Source of the DNA: Versatilivorator sp963663845
Lineage (GTDB): Bacteria > Acidobacteriota > Terriglobia > Versatilivoradales > Versatilivoraceae
Assembly (NCBI GenBank): GCA_963663845.2
Contig: OY760650.2
Coordinates: 4,712,001 to 4,776,000 of the forward strand
Direction: 5' to 3'
Length of the DNA stretch: 64,000 nt
A model generated the notes under the pieces. That model ran no database searches. It worked only from the letters and a program-made list of their open reading frames with translations, and was not told where the DNA came from. Made by a program: the position numbers and the translations under genes. Shown one piece after another: positions 8,299-16,456 of this stretch (position 1 is its first letter; each line of letters starts with the position of its first letter).

Positions 8299-10715
8299 TG
8301 GGTTATGGAATCTTGAGAAAAATCCTTCTCCATTGAAGGCTTGTACTCCTCGATCTTGTCCTCCGCTTTCTCCTTGGCGACCGGGATCTCATCTTCCAGG
8401 GCGATCTTCAGCACCTCGTCCATGGTCTCGACGAAGTGCATCGAAAAATGCTCCTGGATGTTCCGGGGCACCTCGGACAGATCCTTCTCATTCCCTTTCG
8501 GCAGAACGGCCACCTTGATCCCGGCCCGGTGGGCAGCCAGCAGCTTCTCCTTCATGCCGCCAATGGGCAGCACCTTGCCCCGTAGAGTGATTTCCCCCGT
8601 CATGGCCACGTCCGGCCGCACCGGGATCTTGGTCAGGGAGGAGACCATGGCCGTGGCCATGGTGATTCCGGCCGAGGGGCCGTCCTTGGGGATGGCGCCT
8701 TCGGGCACGTGGATGTGCATGTCGAAGTTCCGGTGAAACTCCCGGGGGGCTCCCAGCAGGTGGGAGCGGGAACGCACGTAGCTCATGGCGGCTTGCGCCG
8801 ACTCTTGCATGACGTCCCCCAGCTTTCCGGTCAAGGTCAGGCGACCCTTGCCTTCCATCAGGGTGGCTTCGGTGTTCAACACTTCTCCCCCGACCTCGGT
8901 CCAGGCCAGACCGGTGGCCAGACCGACCTCGCTCTTCTCGGCCGAGCGCGTGTTGCGGAACTTGATGACTCCCAGATAGTCGTTCAAATCCTTCCGGTCG
9001 ACCTGGAGCGAGACCCCGGAACCCTCCGTGACCACCTTGCGCGCAACCTTGCGGCAGATCGAGGCGATCTCCCGCTCCAGGTTGCGCACGCCCGACTCCC
9101 GGGTGTAGTTCTGGATGATCCCCAGAATGGACTCGTCGGCCAGGGCCAGGTTCTTCTCCTTCAAGCCATTCCTGGGGAACTGCTTCTTGACCAGGTAGCG
9201 TTTGGCGATCTCCAGCTTCTCGGCCTCGGTGTACCCTGAAATACGAATGACTTCCATTCGATCCTGCAGGGGCTGCGGAATGGTGTGGATCACGTTGGCG
9301 GTGGCGATGAACATGACCTGCGACAGGTCGTATTCCACGTCCAGGTAGTGGTCCACAAAGCAGTGGTTCTGCTCCGGGTCCAAGACTTCCAGCAGGGCGG
9401 CCGAGGGGTCCCCGCGGAAATCCATGCTCATCTTGTCCACTTCGTCCAGCAGAAAGACCGGGTTCCTGGTTCCGGCTTTCTTCATCATCTGGATGATCTG
9501 TCCCGGCAAGGCTCCGATATAGGTCCGGCGATGCCCGCGAACCTCGGCCTCGTCCCGGACTCCTCCCAAGGACAGCCGGACGAACTTGCGTCCGGTAGCC
9601 CTGGCTATGGAACCCGCCAGCGACGATTTCCCCACTCCCGGAGGACCCACCAGGCAGAGAATCGAACCCTTGGGGTTCTTCACCAGCTGGCGCACGGCCA
9701 GGAACTCCAGAATTCGCTCCTTGACCTTCTCCAGTCCGTAGTGGTCTTCTTCAAGAACCTTTTCCGCCCGCTCGATCTTCTGAATTTCCTTGGAGCGCTT
9801 CTTCCAGGGAACCGCCAGCAGCCAATCGATGTAATTGCGGGAGACGGTGGACTCGGCCGACATGGGAGGCATCATTTCCAGCCGCTTCACCTCCTGCATG
9901 GCTTTTTCGAAGGCCTCCTTGGGCATGCCGGCTGCTTCGATCTTCTTCTTGAGCTCATCCACCTCCGATTTCTCGTTACGGCCCAGCTCCTTCTGAATGG
10001 CCTTCATCTTCTCATTCAGGTAGTACTCCTTCTGGGCCTTCTCCATCTGACGCTTGACCCGCGAGTTGATGGAACGATCCACGTTCAGTTTCTCGATCTC
10101 CACGTCCAGAATGTCCTTCAGGCGGTGGAGCCGGTCCACCGGACCGAAGATTTCCAGCAGTTCCTGCTTTTCCTCGATGGTGACAGCCAGATTGGCGGCC
10201 ACGGTATCGGCCAGGCGGTCGATGTCCTCGACGCGCACGGCGGCCACCATGGCGTCGTAATTCAGGTTCTGGCTCAGTTTCACATACTGCTCGAACAGCG
10301 AGGTGACCTTGTTGACCAGCGCCTCGGTATCGCCTGGCGCCGGGCGGGCCGGCGTGGTCGGCCGCAAGACGGCCTTCATGTACTCGTCCTCTTCCAGGAT
10401 TTGAAGCGCCTTGGCGCGCTCCAACCCTTCCACCAGCACCTTGATGTTGCCGTCCGGGAGGCGCAGGCTCTGGACGATATTGGCGATGGTTCCGGTGGGA
10501 TAGATCTCGGAAGGCTGCGGATCGTCGACCGAGGCATCGTGCTGGGTCGCCAGGAAGATCCGCTTGTCCCCGTTGAAGGCGACTTCCAGGGCCTTCACCG
10601 AGGCCGGCCGCCCAATCACGAAGGGAATCATCATGTGGGGGAAAAGCACCACGTCCCGAATGGGAACCATGGGCAAGAGGGTGTATTCCGATTTGTCCTT
10701 GGGCTTACCGAACAT
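8295..10715 (-). CDS. lon: ATP-dependent protease Lon
   Basis: Seen: 806 residues from ATG 10715. LON substrate-binding N-domain (LLPMVPIRDVVLFPHM), coiled region, AAA+ module with Walker A GPPGVGKSS (the usual T is S) and Walker B VFLLDEVDKMS, then the protease domain with DGPSAGIT holding the catalytic Ser and GGMKEKLLAA holding the Lys. Known: a cytoplasmic homohexamer degrading misfolded and short-lived regulatory proteins. A longer frame reaching 10769 would run into a repeat and is rejected. A perfect 12-base palindrome TTTCTCGAGAAA lies 12-23 bases before the start. It is transcribed after clpX but separated from it by a 246-base palindromic element, so it may have its own promoter. 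Confidence 0.97.
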   Translation of the reverse strand: MFGKPKDKSEYTLLPMVPIRDVVLFPHMMIPFVIGRPASVKALEVAFNGDKRIFLATQHDASVDDPQPSEIYPTGTIANIVQSLRLPDGNIKVLVEGLERAKALQILEEDEYMKAVLRPTTPARPAPGDTEALVNKVTSLFEQYVKLSQNLNYDAMVAAVRVEDIDRLADTVAANLAVTIEEKQELLEIFGPVDRLHRLKDILDVEIEKLNVDRSINSRVKRQMEKAQKEYYLNEKMKAIQKELGRNEKSEVDELKKKIEAAGMPKEAFEKAMQEVKRLEMMPPMSAESTVSRNYIDWLLAVPWKKRSKEIQKIERAEKVLEEDHYGLEKVKERILEFLAVRQLVKNPKGSILCLVGPPGVGKSSLAGSIARATGRKFVRLSLGGVRDEAEVRGHRRTYIGALPGQIIQMMKKAGTRNPVFLLDEVDKMSMDFRGDPSAALLEVLDPEQNHCFVDHYLDVEYDLSQVMFIATANVIHTIPQPLQDRMEVIRISGYTEAEKLEIAKRYLVKKQFPRNGLKEKNLALADESILGIIQNYTRESGVRNLEREIASICRKVARKVVTEGSGVSLQVDRKDLNDYLGVIKFRNTRSAEKSEVGLATGLAWTEVGGEVLNTEATLMEGKGRLTLTGKLGDVMQESAQAAMSYVRSRSHLLGAPREFHRNFDMHIHVPEGAIPKDGPSAGITMATAMVSSLTKIPVRPDVAMTGEITLRGKVLPIGGMKEKLLAAHRAGIKVAVLPKGNEKDLSEVPRNIQEHFSMHFVETMDEVLKIALEDEIPVAKEKAEDKIEEYKPSMEKDFSQDSITH

Positions 10716-10726
10716 CGCTATTCCGC

Positions 10727-10738
10727 TTTCTCGAGAAA
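10727..10738. promoter_or_regulatory. 12-bp perfect palindrome upstream of lon
   Basis: TTTCTCGAGAAA reads the same on both strands and lies 12 bases before the lon ATG, over or next to the ribosome site. It could be an operator or simply chance; no regulator is implied by the sequence. Confidence 0.35.
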
Positions 10739-10760
10739 AACAGGTTCCGTGCCGTGGCGC

Positions 10761-11006
10761 AGCCCGCATTTCTCACCAGGCCGCTGGATTCAGAATGATA
10801 GGTCATTTATTTTCAGCAACTTGTTGGCCCGATTGCGGCGCCTTGCGGTTACACACGGCGCTGGGCGTGCCCTGGCTTGGCCTTTTCCCCTCAGCGCGCA
10901 CATGCTCGCTCGACCGTAGTGACCGCTACGCTCTTCGCTCCCGAGCACGCGCTGAGGGAAAAATTCCTGCGCCATCATCACGCCCCCTGGTGAGAAAGGC
11001 GGGCTA
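10761..11006. repeat. Family A palindromic element between clpX and lon
   Basis: Bounded by AGCCCGCATTTCTCACCAGG at 10761-10780 and its inverse with one change at 10986-11005. The outer base plus 11004-11006 forms CTA, the clpX stop read on the minus strand. The right-hand 80 or so bases (CAGGAATTTTTCC, GTGCTCGGGAGCGAAGAGC on the minus strand) match the spacer after the SLC13 gene at 61740-61820. The element fills almost the whole clpX-lon spacer. No open frame in it is convincing. It looks like a MITE or REP/BIME-type element. Confidence 0.75.
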
Positions 11007-12239
11007 ACCTGCCTTTTCCAGGAAGGAGAGATCGATGGAGTTGGCAGTCACCATCTCCTTGGTCACCACAAACTCCTTGATCTTTCGCCTGGCAGGCAAC
11101 AGGTACATGAGGTCGAGCATGAGCTCCTCGATGATGATGCGCAGCCCCCGGGCCCCGACCTTGCGTTGCTGGGCCAGTTCCGCAATTCCCTCCAGGGCGT
11201 CCTGATTGAAGTGCAGCTTGACTCCTTCATATTCGAACAACTTCTGATACTGCTTCACCAGTGCATTCTTCGGCTTGGTCAAAATCTCCACCAGGGCGGA
11301 GATATCCAGATCCCCCAGGGTTCCCACCACGGGCATGCGGCCCACAAACTCGGGGATCAAGCCGTACCGGATCAGATCCTGCGGCTCCGCTCTCTCCAGC
11401 ATGGCCATGTTTCGCCTCTGCTGAACCGTCTTGACGTCACTGCGAAAACCCAGGGTTCTCTTGCCGATGCGGCGCTCGACCACTTTCTCCAGCCCGACGA
11501 AGGCCCCGCCGCAGATGAAGAGTATATCGGTCGTATCCACTTGGGTGAACTCCTGGTGGGGATGTTTCCTTCCACCCTGAGGCGGCACGTTGGCGACCGT
11601 TCCCTCCAGGATTTTCAGCAGCGCCTGCTGCACCCCCTCCCCGGACACGTCCCGAGTGATGGAGGGATTCTCGTCTTTTCGGCAGATCTTGTCCACCTCA
11701 TCGATGTAAATCATGCCATGCTGGCATTTCTCCACGTCCCCGCCGGCGCTCTGGAGCAATTTCAAAATGATGTTCTCGACGTCCTCGCCCACGTATCCGG
11801 CTTCGGTCAGGGTGGTGGCGTCCACGATGGCGAAGGGCACGCTGAGCTTCTTGGCCAGGGTCTGGGCCAGCAGCGTCTTTCCCGTTCCGGTGGGACCGAT
11901 CAACAGGATATTGCTCTTGGTCAGCTCCACTTCGCTGCGCCGGCGGGCAAGCTCGATGCGCTTGTAGTGATTGTAGACCGCCACGGCCAGCTTCTTCTTG
12001 GTTTTCTCCTGGCCAATCACGTATTCGTCCAGATAGGCCTTGACTTCATGCGGCTTGGGCAGCGGATGGGGCTTGGCGTCGGAATCAACACCCTGGTCGT
12101 CATCGATGATGTCGTTGCAGACCCGGACGCACTCGTCGCAGATAAAAACGGTGGGGCCGGCGATCAGCTTGCGGACGTCATTCTGACTCTTGTTGCAGAA
12201 GGAACATCTCAGTGACTCCTCGGTGCTGTTTCGTTTCAA
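11004..12239 (-). CDS. clpX: ClpX, ATP-binding subunit of the ClpXP protease
   Basis: Seen: 411 residues from a TTG at 12239, preceded by GGAGGAG five bases upstream. The N-terminal zinc-binding domain has CSFCNKS and FICDECV (four Cys). Walker A is GPTGTGKT, the pore loop GYVGED, and GVQQALLKILEGT is the ClpX-specific stretch. Known: a hexameric AAA+ unfoldase feeding substrates to ClpP in the cytoplasm. An upstream in-frame start reaching 12311 lacks a ribosome site and adds a sequence unlike ClpX. It is separated from clpP by an unrelated exported protein gene, an uncommon arrangement. The stop TAG is the first three bases of a family A repeat. Confidence 0.97.
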   Translation of the reverse strand: MKRNSTEESLRCSFCNKSQNDVRKLIAGPTVFICDECVRVCNDIIDDDQGVDSDAKPHPLPKPHEVKAYLDEYVIGQEKTKKKLAVAVYNHYKRIELARRRSEVELTKSNILLIGPTGTGKTLLAQTLAKKLSVPFAIVDATTLTEAGYVGEDVENIILKLLQSAGGDVEKCQHGMIYIDEVDKICRKDENPSITRDVSGEGVQQALLKILEGTVANVPPQGGRKHPHQEFTQVDTTDILFICGGAFVGLEKVVERRIGKRTLGFRSDVKTVQQRRNMAMLERAEPQDLIRYGLIPEFVGRMPVVGTLGDLDISALVEILTKPKNALVKQYQKLFEYEGVKLHFNQDALEGIAELAQQRKVGARGLRIIIEELMLDLMYLLPARRKIKEFVVTKEMVTANSIDLSFLEKAG

Positions 12240-12373
12240 GTCAGCTCCTCCGGTCGGCCTGCCGAACCCTGTCCGGGGTCCGCGCCGACTCAGCGGCCTC
12301 CACTCCCCCATGGCGTCCGGGCGTCAAGGAACGGCTCCACTCCGGATTCTCCGACAATCCCCTCTTTGGCAGA

Positions 12374-13252
12374 CTACTTCCCGAAATCGAGCTTGGTCTC
12401 CGCCTGATACTCCCGGTACTGGTGAAACGTGCTCTCCGCCAGGGTCGATCTGCCGCGATACCGGGTATAAGCCAGCGATTTTAGCGGAAGCAGCGCAACC
12501 TCGTCACCAATCTCCTGGAAATCATAGTCGAAAAGCATCCTGCCCGACTTGACCCGGTGTCGCTTGGGCAATCCGATCGGTTCCTCAGCCACATATCTCA
12601 AAACATGCCCATTGTCCCGGTCAATATAAATCTTTCCCTGGAATCCGACCAGGACGACGTCGTCGCCGGCGCGGCCGCCATACTGGCAGAAATTTCTCGG
12701 TGTCACCGTACGGAACACATGCACTCCATACCCCCGCAGCCGGCCGTCTTCAATCCACTCGAACTCGGTCGGATACTTCTGGCCAAACAGGGCCTTCAAC
12801 CAATGACCGAAAAACCCCCATCCATGACCGCGCTGATTGCCGCCGATCCATTCATAGCTCTCCCGTCCTCCCTTCACCATCCGCACCAGCCACTCCGACT
12901 CATCGATCCGCGGCTTCGCTCCCCTCCTCGAAAGCACCCATTTGGGTATCTCGACCGCCCAATCGCGCAACTCCGGCTTCCGTATCGCCGGAACCACAAC
13001 GACCCGTACGGCCTTGCGGCAGGTGAAGTTGGGCAGGGATTCCATGTATCCCTCTACCCATTGGCGGGTCCGGGCGATGACCGCGGCCGCCTCCTCCGGG
13101 CTCATCCCGGTCGCCGCCAGCCCCGGGGAACCCACCGCCGTCAGCACCCACCAGAACGCCCCGACGGCCGCCGCCCCCCCGTTTCGCCTTGCGCGGGAGG
13201 ACCCCGCCCAATCAACGGTCGGACCCGATGCCTTTCCACTGGCCTGACGCAT
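12374..13252 (-). CDS. Exported protein of unknown function between clpP and clpX
   Basis: Seen: 292 residues. A hydrophobic stretch near residues 25-47 (GGAAAVGAFWWVLTAVG...GLAA) is consistent with a signal peptide. The mature start has WVEGYMESLPNFTCRKAV; an LPNFxC motif of this kind is common at the N-termini of secreted acidobacterial proteins, from my knowledge of that phylum. The rest is mixed alpha/beta with many aromatic residues (FHQYREYQAETKLDF at the end). No catalytic motif is recognised. It sits between clpP (94 bases) and clpX (134 bases) on the same strand, so it may share their transcript, yet an exported product has no clear link to ClpXP. The start is uncertain; 13252 is the longest. 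Confidence 0.72.
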   Translation of the reverse strand: MRQASGKASGPTVDWAGSSRARRNGGAAAVGAFWWVLTAVGSPGLAATGMSPEEAAAVIARTRQWVEGYMESLPNFTCRKAVRVVVVPAIRKPELRDWAVEIPKWVLSRRGAKPRIDESEWLVRMVKGGRESYEWIGGNQRGHGWGFFGHWLKALFGQKYPTEFEWIEDGRLRGYGVHVFRTVTPRNFCQYGGRAGDDVVLVGFQGKIYIDRDNGHVLRYVAEEPIGLPKRHRVKSGRMLFDYDFQEIGDEVALLPLKSLAYTRYRGRSTLAESTFHQYREYQAETKLDFGK

Positions 13253-13346
13253 TCCTGGTCGCGCCGCCGTCCGAGGCAGCGCGCCTCACCCCGTGAAAGC
13301 CCGCCAGCCCCTTTCCGGACCGGACGAAGGAAACCTCGCTTTGCTC

Positions 13347-13931
13347 TTACTCATGACGCACGATGACTTGATCGACCAGCCCATAGTCGTGGGCTTCTTC
13401 GGCCGTCATGATGAAATCCCTCTCCACGTCCCGCTCGATCTTTTCCAGAGGCTGCCCTGTATGCGAGGAGAGGATCTGGCTGGTGGTGTCTCTCAATCGG
13501 AGAATCTCTTTGGCGTGAATGTCGATATCCGAGGCCTGGCCGGACAATCCGCCCATGGAAGGCTGGTGAATCAGGATCCGCGAGTTGGGAAGAGCAAAGC
13601 GCTTGCCACGAGTGCCGGAGCTGAGCAGCAGAGCCGCCATGCTGGCCGCCTGCCCCACGCAGATGGTGGTCACATCCGGCCGTATGAACTGAATGGTGTC
13701 GTAAATCGCCAGACCGGCCGTGATGGAACCGCCCGGGCTGTTGATGTAGAGGGATATGTCCTTCTCCGGGTCCTCAGCCTCCAGGAACAGCAGTTGAGCC
13801 GTCACCAGGTTGGCGATGTTGTCGTCAATCGGGGTTCCGATGAAGATGATGTTGTCCTTCAGGAGGCGGGAGTAGATGTCGTAGGCGCGCTCGCCCCTAC
13901 TCGTCTGTTCCACTACCATGGGAACTAACAT
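13347..13931 (-). CDS. clpP: ClpP serine protease subunit
   Basis: Seen: 194 residues, the normal length. GQAASMAALLL holds the catalytic Ser and RILIHQP the catalytic His; the third residue (Asp) lies in the ERDVERDFIMTAEEA region. SPGGSITAGLAIYD is the oxyanion loop. Known: two heptameric rings form the proteolytic barrel of ClpXP and ClpAP. Start ATG 13931 lies 37 bases after the trigger factor gene, the standard tig-clpP order. No propeptide longer than a few residues is present. Confidence 0.97.
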   Translation of the reverse strand: MLVPMVVEQTSRGERAYDIYSRLLKDNIIFIGTPIDDNIANLVTAQLLFLEAEDPEKDISLYINSPGGSITAGLAIYDTIQFIRPDVTTICVGQAASMAALLLSSGTRGKRFALPNSRILIHQPSMGGLSGQASDIDIHAKEILRLRDTTSQILSSHTGQPLEKIERDVERDFIMTAEEAHDYGLVDQVIVRHE

Positions 13932-13968
13932 GTGGCTGGGGTCCCCTGAAGTCTTGGCTGTGACTGTT

Positions 13969-15279
13969 TTAGGGTTGAACGATAAGTCCCGGGGGAGTCT
14001 TGACGGACGCCAGACGAAGGATCAGATCCAGGCACTTCCTGTTCCGGATCGTGTTCTTGATTCTAGCGCCACCCCCGTCCCTTGTCAAGCGCGATCGGAC
14101 GGCCTCGATCGGCTGGCCCGCCCCCTGAGCGATGCGCGAGATCTCTGCTTCCACCTCTTCATCGGAAACGGTGAGCTGCTCCTTTTCGGCGATGTGCTCC
14201 AGCAGGATGCCGCGCTTCACATCCAGAACCGCCTTCTCCCGCTGCTGTTGCCGAAACCGGTTCCAATCCAGCTTGAGCGTGCTGGGGTGAACGCCCTGCA
14301 TCACGAGGGACTGCATGGTGTCTTTCAGCCGCGCTTCGAGTTGTTCCTCGACCAGCACTTCGGGCACCTCGAAGGCGGTGTCTTCGACCAGGCGATCGAC
14401 CAGCCTGGATTGCATTTCGGAGCGGGCGGCCTTCTCCTTTCGCTCCACACTGTCAGCCCGGACCCTGGCGCGCAAGTCCTCGAGAGAAGAGCAGTCCCCG
14501 GCGTCCTTGGCGAACTCGTCGTCGAGCTCGGGCAGGCGCTTCTGCTTGACGGCCTTGAGCTCCACCCGATAGTTCACCTGCTGGCCGGCGAGCTGCCGGT
14601 TGGGGTGATCGTCGCCATAGGTGACTGCAAAAGTCCGGGTCTCACCGCACTGGGCCCCGCTCAGGTTGTCGGTAAATTCCTGCGGCGTCCCTTCTCCACC
14701 CAGTTCACAGGTGACGTCGTCGTCGCGGATATCTTCGCGCCCGGATGCGGAGAACTTCCCTTCCAGCGAGATGACGGCATGGTCACCGGACTGCGCGGGC
14801 CGATCCTCCACCGGCAAATACTCCGCCGATTGCTCCCGCAACTGTCCAAGGACGGTCTCCACTTCCTCGTCGGTGACCTCGGTCGGGACCTGTTCGACCT
14901 CCAGCCCCCGGTAGTCGGGAAGCTCCAGGGCAGGCGGCACTTCGAAGGTGGCCCTGAAGGTGAAGGGTTGCCCCGGAGCGAAGTCGACGTCTGCGATCTT
15001 GGGCAGCGACAACGGCGTGAGGGATTCCGATTCCACCGCCTCCTTGAAGTACTTGCGAACGGCCGCCTCCATAAAATCGGCCCTGATGGAATCCCTGTAT
15101 CGCTGCTGGACGATCGGCAGCGGCGCTCTGCCGGGGCGAAAACCCGGAACCCGTGCCTGTCGCAAGTACTTTTGGCAAACCGCCCGGTAGTCGGGCTCCC
15201 ACCGTTCGGCTCCCACCTCTATGCCCAACTCGGTTCTGCAGGAACTCAGGAGGTTCGCTTCAACCTTCAAGACATCCAC
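13969..15279 (-). CDS. tig: Trigger factor, ribosome-associated chaperone
   Basis: Seen: 436 residues. The N-terminal ribosome-binding domain carries VPGFRPGRAPLPIVQQRY, a form of the GFRxGxxP signature. The middle FKBP-type domain follows (SGDHAVISLEGKF, FTDNLSGAQCGETRTFAVTY) and then the helical C-terminal chaperone arms. Known: it binds near the peptide exit tunnel and shelters nascent chains; it also has peptidyl-prolyl isomerase activity. It starts 84 bases after the tRNA-Leu gene, and a strong promoter upstream of the tRNA could serve both. A start at 15279 gives the expected N-terminal strand. Confidence 0.96.
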   Translation of the reverse strand: MDVLKVEANLLSSCRTELGIEVGAERWEPDYRAVCQKYLRQARVPGFRPGRAPLPIVQQRYRDSIRADFMEAAVRKYFKEAVESESLTPLSLPKIADVDFAPGQPFTFRATFEVPPALELPDYRGLEVEQVPTEVTDEEVETVLGQLREQSAEYLPVEDRPAQSGDHAVISLEGKFSASGREDIRDDDVTCELGGEGTPQEFTDNLSGAQCGETRTFAVTYGDDHPNRQLAGQQVNYRVELKAVKQKRLPELDDEFAKDAGDCSSLEDLRARVRADSVERKEKAARSEMQSRLVDRLVEDTAFEVPEVLVEEQLEARLKDTMQSLVMQGVHPSTLKLDWNRFRQQQREKAVLDVKRGILLEHIAEKEQLTVSDEEVEAEISRIAQGAGQPIEAVRSRLTRDGGGARIKNTIRNRKCLDLILRLASVKTPPGLIVQP

Positions 15280-15363
15280 CTTGGCCGGGGCGCAAGCCCG
15301 CTGCCTATCTTGTTCCGGTTGGATCGAAAGGGTAGGAAACGATCAAGAAGGATCGGGATTTGG

Positions 15364-15445
15364 TGCGAAAGAGGGGACTTGAACCCCTACCCCTTTCGGG
15401 ACTGGATCCTAAGTCCAGCGCGTCTGCCAATTCCGCCACTTTCGC
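15364..15445 (-). tRNA. tRNA-Leu (anticodon UAG)
   Basis: On the minus strand the acceptor stem GCGAAAG pairs with CTTTCGC. The D-arm reads GGCGGAATTGGCAGACGC, and the anticodon stem-loop TGGACTTAGGATCCA gives UAG, decoding CUA. A long variable arm typical of a class II tRNA (Leu/Ser) is present, then the T-arm AGGGGTTCAAGTCCCCT. CCA is not encoded; the discriminator base is A. Length is about 82. Confidence 0.96.
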
Positions 15446-15537
15446 TTGGTGCGCGACTTCGAGCCCGGTTGCCCGAAGCAGTCCGGATCAATGGGGCTGG
15501 GAACAGCGACGATTGCCAATGACAGCAGGCAACGAAT

Positions 15538-15567
15538 TTTATAGCATCATTGGCGTTTTCGTGTCAA
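15538..15567 (-). promoter_or_regulatory. Strong sigma70-type promoter for tRNA-Leu and probably tig
   Basis: On the minus strand TTGACA (15567-15562, perfect) and TATAAA (15543-15538, five of six) are separated by 18 bases. Transcription would begin near 15531, about 85 bases before the tRNA. It is the best promoter match I found in the window. Confidence 0.75.
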
Positions 15568-15613
15568 TTTCGAGACACGAGCAGGTCAACCTGACAGAAA
15601 GAGGGGTGCGGGC

Positions 15614-16456
15614 ATGACCGCTCCAGCCAGGCAGCCGCGGGAAAGGGCGAATTTGGGCGGGCAGAGCCGACGCCGGCGGCTCATGACGCTGTTGGCAGCC
15701 GTCTGGATCTGCTTGCAGGCTGCCGCCCCGGCGGTCTGTCACGCTGGAACTCCCCTCCCGCGCAAGCCCACGTCCGGCCCTGTTCTGAAACCGGTAGAGG
15801 CCGCCACGCTCAAGGCCATTCTCAAGAAGAAGCAGGGAAAGGTCGTTTTGATCAACCTCTGGGCCACCTGGTGCGTTCCCTGCCGCGAGGAGTTTCCCGA
15901 CCTGATCAAGCTCTACGGGAAATATCGGGACCGCGGCCTGGAGTTGATCCTGATCTCGGTCGACTTCGCCGAGCAGCAGCCGCAGGTGGAGGCCTTCCTC
16001 AAGGAAAACGGCGTGACCTTCCCCACCTATATCAACACCGAGGAGAGCTACGACGACTTGATCAGCTTCCTGGCGCCGGACTGGATCGGCGGGTTTCCCA
16101 CCACCTTCGTCATCGACCGCAAGGGCCGACTGACTCGGAGCCTGGTCGGCGGTCAGAACTACGAGGTCTTTCGCAAGGCCGTCGCTCCCCTTCTCCGAAC
16201 CCTCACCGGGGTGGATCGAACGTCCGAGACAGATACCACAGAAAGTGCTGCGCTTCGCCCGAAAAAGCACCTTCGGGGATTGACCGGGACGCCTCCCGAT
16301 CCTCCATTGCCTCGGCAAAGAGCCTCAGGGCCAGTTCCCAGTGTCGTGGGTCGCCCCCGGCCTGGTAGAGGGCAGCCAATCCCGACGCCAGACTCATTCC
16401 GGCTTCCGGGGACTTGCCGGGATCCCTCGACCCGGTCAATCGATCTTCCAACCTGA
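15614..16456 (+). CDS. TlpA/ResA-like thioredoxin, exported
   Basis: Seen: 280 residues. A basic N-terminus then LMTLLAAVWICLQAAAPAVCHA forms a signal peptide. The thioredoxin domain, residues about 60-200, has WATWCVPC with the CxxC pair and GGFPTTFVIDRKG with the cis-proline. Known: such proteins reduce disulfides or act in cytochrome c maturation in the periplasm. Odd: the domain ends near residue 205, and the last 75 or so residues are Pro/Arg-rich, unlike the family, and are coded entirely antisense to the end of the convergent lyase gene (254 bases shared). The natural stop has probably been lost. The start could also be ATG 15683, but 15614 has a GAGGGG site. Confidence 0.85.
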   Translation: MTAPARQPRERANLGGQSRRRRLMTLLAAVWICLQAAAPAVCHAGTPLPRKPTSGPVLKPVEAATLKAILKKKQGKVVLINLWATWCVPCREEFPDLIKLYGKYRDRGLELILISVDFAEQQPQVEAFLKENGVTFPTYINTEESYDDLISFLAPDWIGGFPTTFVIDRKGRLTRSLVGGQNYEVFRKAVAPLLRTLTGVDRTSETDTTESAALRPKKHLRGLTGTPPDPPLPRQRASGPVPSVVGRPRPGRGQPIPTPDSFRLPGTCRDPSTRSIDLPT

